From an uncultured Muribaculaceae bacterium (GTDB lineage: Bacteria > Bacteroidota > Bacteroidia > Bacteroidales > Muribaculaceae): 64,000 nt of DNA. Each line of letters opens with the position of its first letter. The stretch's first letter is position 1. Below are positions 63,361-64,000 of this stretch, piece after piece. The DNA lies in NCBI GenBank assembly GCA_934661195.1, contig CAKUJD010000002.1, forward strand, positions 1-64,000, in the 5' to 3' direction. A model generated the notes under the pieces. The model saw only the letters and a program-made list of their open reading frames with translations. It made no database searches and had not been told where the DNA came from. The position numbers and the translations under genes are program-made.

Positions 63361-64000
63361 TTATTTCTTCATCATGCGCATTTCGCCCGAGGCTTCCACC
63401 TTTTTGCCTTGCGCTGCCAGCTGCTTCATGTAGCTGAGCATGTGCCGGCCATATGGCACACCGTCAACATACACGCGCTTGGCGCGGGTGAAGGGCACCA
63501 TGTAGTCGCCTCCGTTGGCCAGATAGTCGATGGTGGCCATCGAATACACTTTGCGCGGGTCCACCTTCTTGCCGCTGACCTTGGCCGAGGTCACATTGCC
63601 GGCGGCATCGTAGACCACCCTCAGCTCGCGGCTCACGGCGTCGCCGCCGCGTCCGGCCATCACCTTGAGGGCCTCAAGCAGGTCGGCGCCCGTGATTTCG
63701 AGCACCATAAAGCGGTTGTTGAAGGGGAACATCGACCCAATCAGGCCCTCGCTCATGCCGCCTTGCGGAAAGTCTTGGCGAATGCCGCCCTTGTTCATTA
63801 TGGCGAAGTCGACGTGACGCTTGCTGAGGCCGCGCACAATGCTGGCGGCTGCGTCGCTCAGCCAGTTTTGCGCTGCCTGGCTTTGGCTGGCCATGCGGCG
63901 GGCCGATGTCACCACGGGGGTGTTCATCAGTGAGTCCACGCCGCGGCGGTAGGGTGCGAGCCACGCCGCCATGGCCGTGTAACTCGCGGCGGCTGCGTCG
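63361..64000 (-). CDS. 5'-nucleotidase C-terminal (UshA-type substrate) domain protein, partial
   Basis: The frame is open to the window edge, so only the last 212 residues or so are seen. They match the substrate-binding domain of UshA-like 5'-nucleotidases: MNKGGIRQDFPQGGMSEGLI, LEITGADLLEALKVM, YSMATIDYLANGGDYMVPF. In Bacteroidales this domain is often a separate gene next to one carrying the metallophosphatase domain, which would lie outside the window. Periplasmic nucleotide salvage is likely. First gene seen of the operon with the GH3 fusion and TlpA-like genes. Confidence 0.85.
   Translation of the reverse strand, partial: DAAAASYTAMAAWLAPYRRGVDSLMNTPVVTSARRMASQSQAAQNWLSDAAASIVRGLSKRHVDFAIMNKGGIRQDFPQGGMSEGLIGSMFPFNNRFMVLEITGADLLEALKVMAGRGGDAVSRELRVVYDAAGNVTSAKVSGKKVDPRKVYSMATIDYLANGGDYMVPFTRAKRVYVDGVPYGRHMLSYMKQLAAQGKKVEASGEMRMMKK

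Overview
The window looks like chromosomal DNA of a host-associated Bacteroidales bacterium, probably Muribaculaceae or a close relative. Direct evidence: Bacteroidetes-type promoters (TAnnTTTG about 19-20 nt after a TTTG/TTGC box) precede many genes. The envelope genes are of the Bacteroidetes kind: TamL lipoprotein with TamB, Bacteroidetes LptD, a T9SS plug protein, T9SS-like C-terminal tails, a GH3-beta-lactamase fusion and TatA/TatC without TatB. The family-level placement is inference from GC-rich coding DNA and gene content.

Layout. 1-69: end of a 5S rRNA and its terminator. 0.7-5.8 kb: tolC-emrA-emrB efflux operon divergent from an AraC regulator. 5.9-8.5 kb: typA and a YiiX-like secreted protein. 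9.6-12.7 kb: a glycosidase-like lipoprotein facing an Lrp regulator. 12.8-13.9 kb: a candidate structured RNA, ung and tRNA-Arg(CCG). 14.6-20.2 kb: rpsO, a solo sorting-tail protein, ilvE, an HD hydrolase and lptD. 20.2-21.2 kb: a repeat interrupted by a deleted IS982 element. 21.7-23.8 kb: gmd-fcl for GDP-L-fucose. 24.4-31.4 kb: a Na/Ca exchanger, T9SS plug protein, secreted propeller, nfnAB and a metallophosphoesterase. 31.5-33.6 kb: fabD and tatAC. 34-43.4 kb: tamL, tamB, a DUF7477-like/zinc-finger secreted protein and a VanZ-like protein. 43.5-46.3 kb: a small membrane protein, folP, cdaA and a DUF3109 protein. 46.7-57.8 kb: two inverted paralogous GH33 sialidases around purT and an SLC13 transporter. 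58-64 kb: an exported unknown, then a TlpA-like lipoprotein, the GH3-beta-lactamase fusion and half of a 5'-nucleotidase.

The genes together describe envelope building (LptD, TamB/TamL, Tat, fucose nucleotide, peptidoglycan recycling) and host-glycan foraging (two surface or secreted sialidases) on top of housekeeping functions. The strongest unexplained signal is a family of nested palindromic repeats. Every extended copy lies in a gap between convergent genes, and the arms change in compensating pairs so the palindromes stay perfect. Other leads are the secreted protein with repeats resembling plant MLK-type kinase tails plus a DnaJ-like zinc finger, and two promoter-to-terminator units with no gene.
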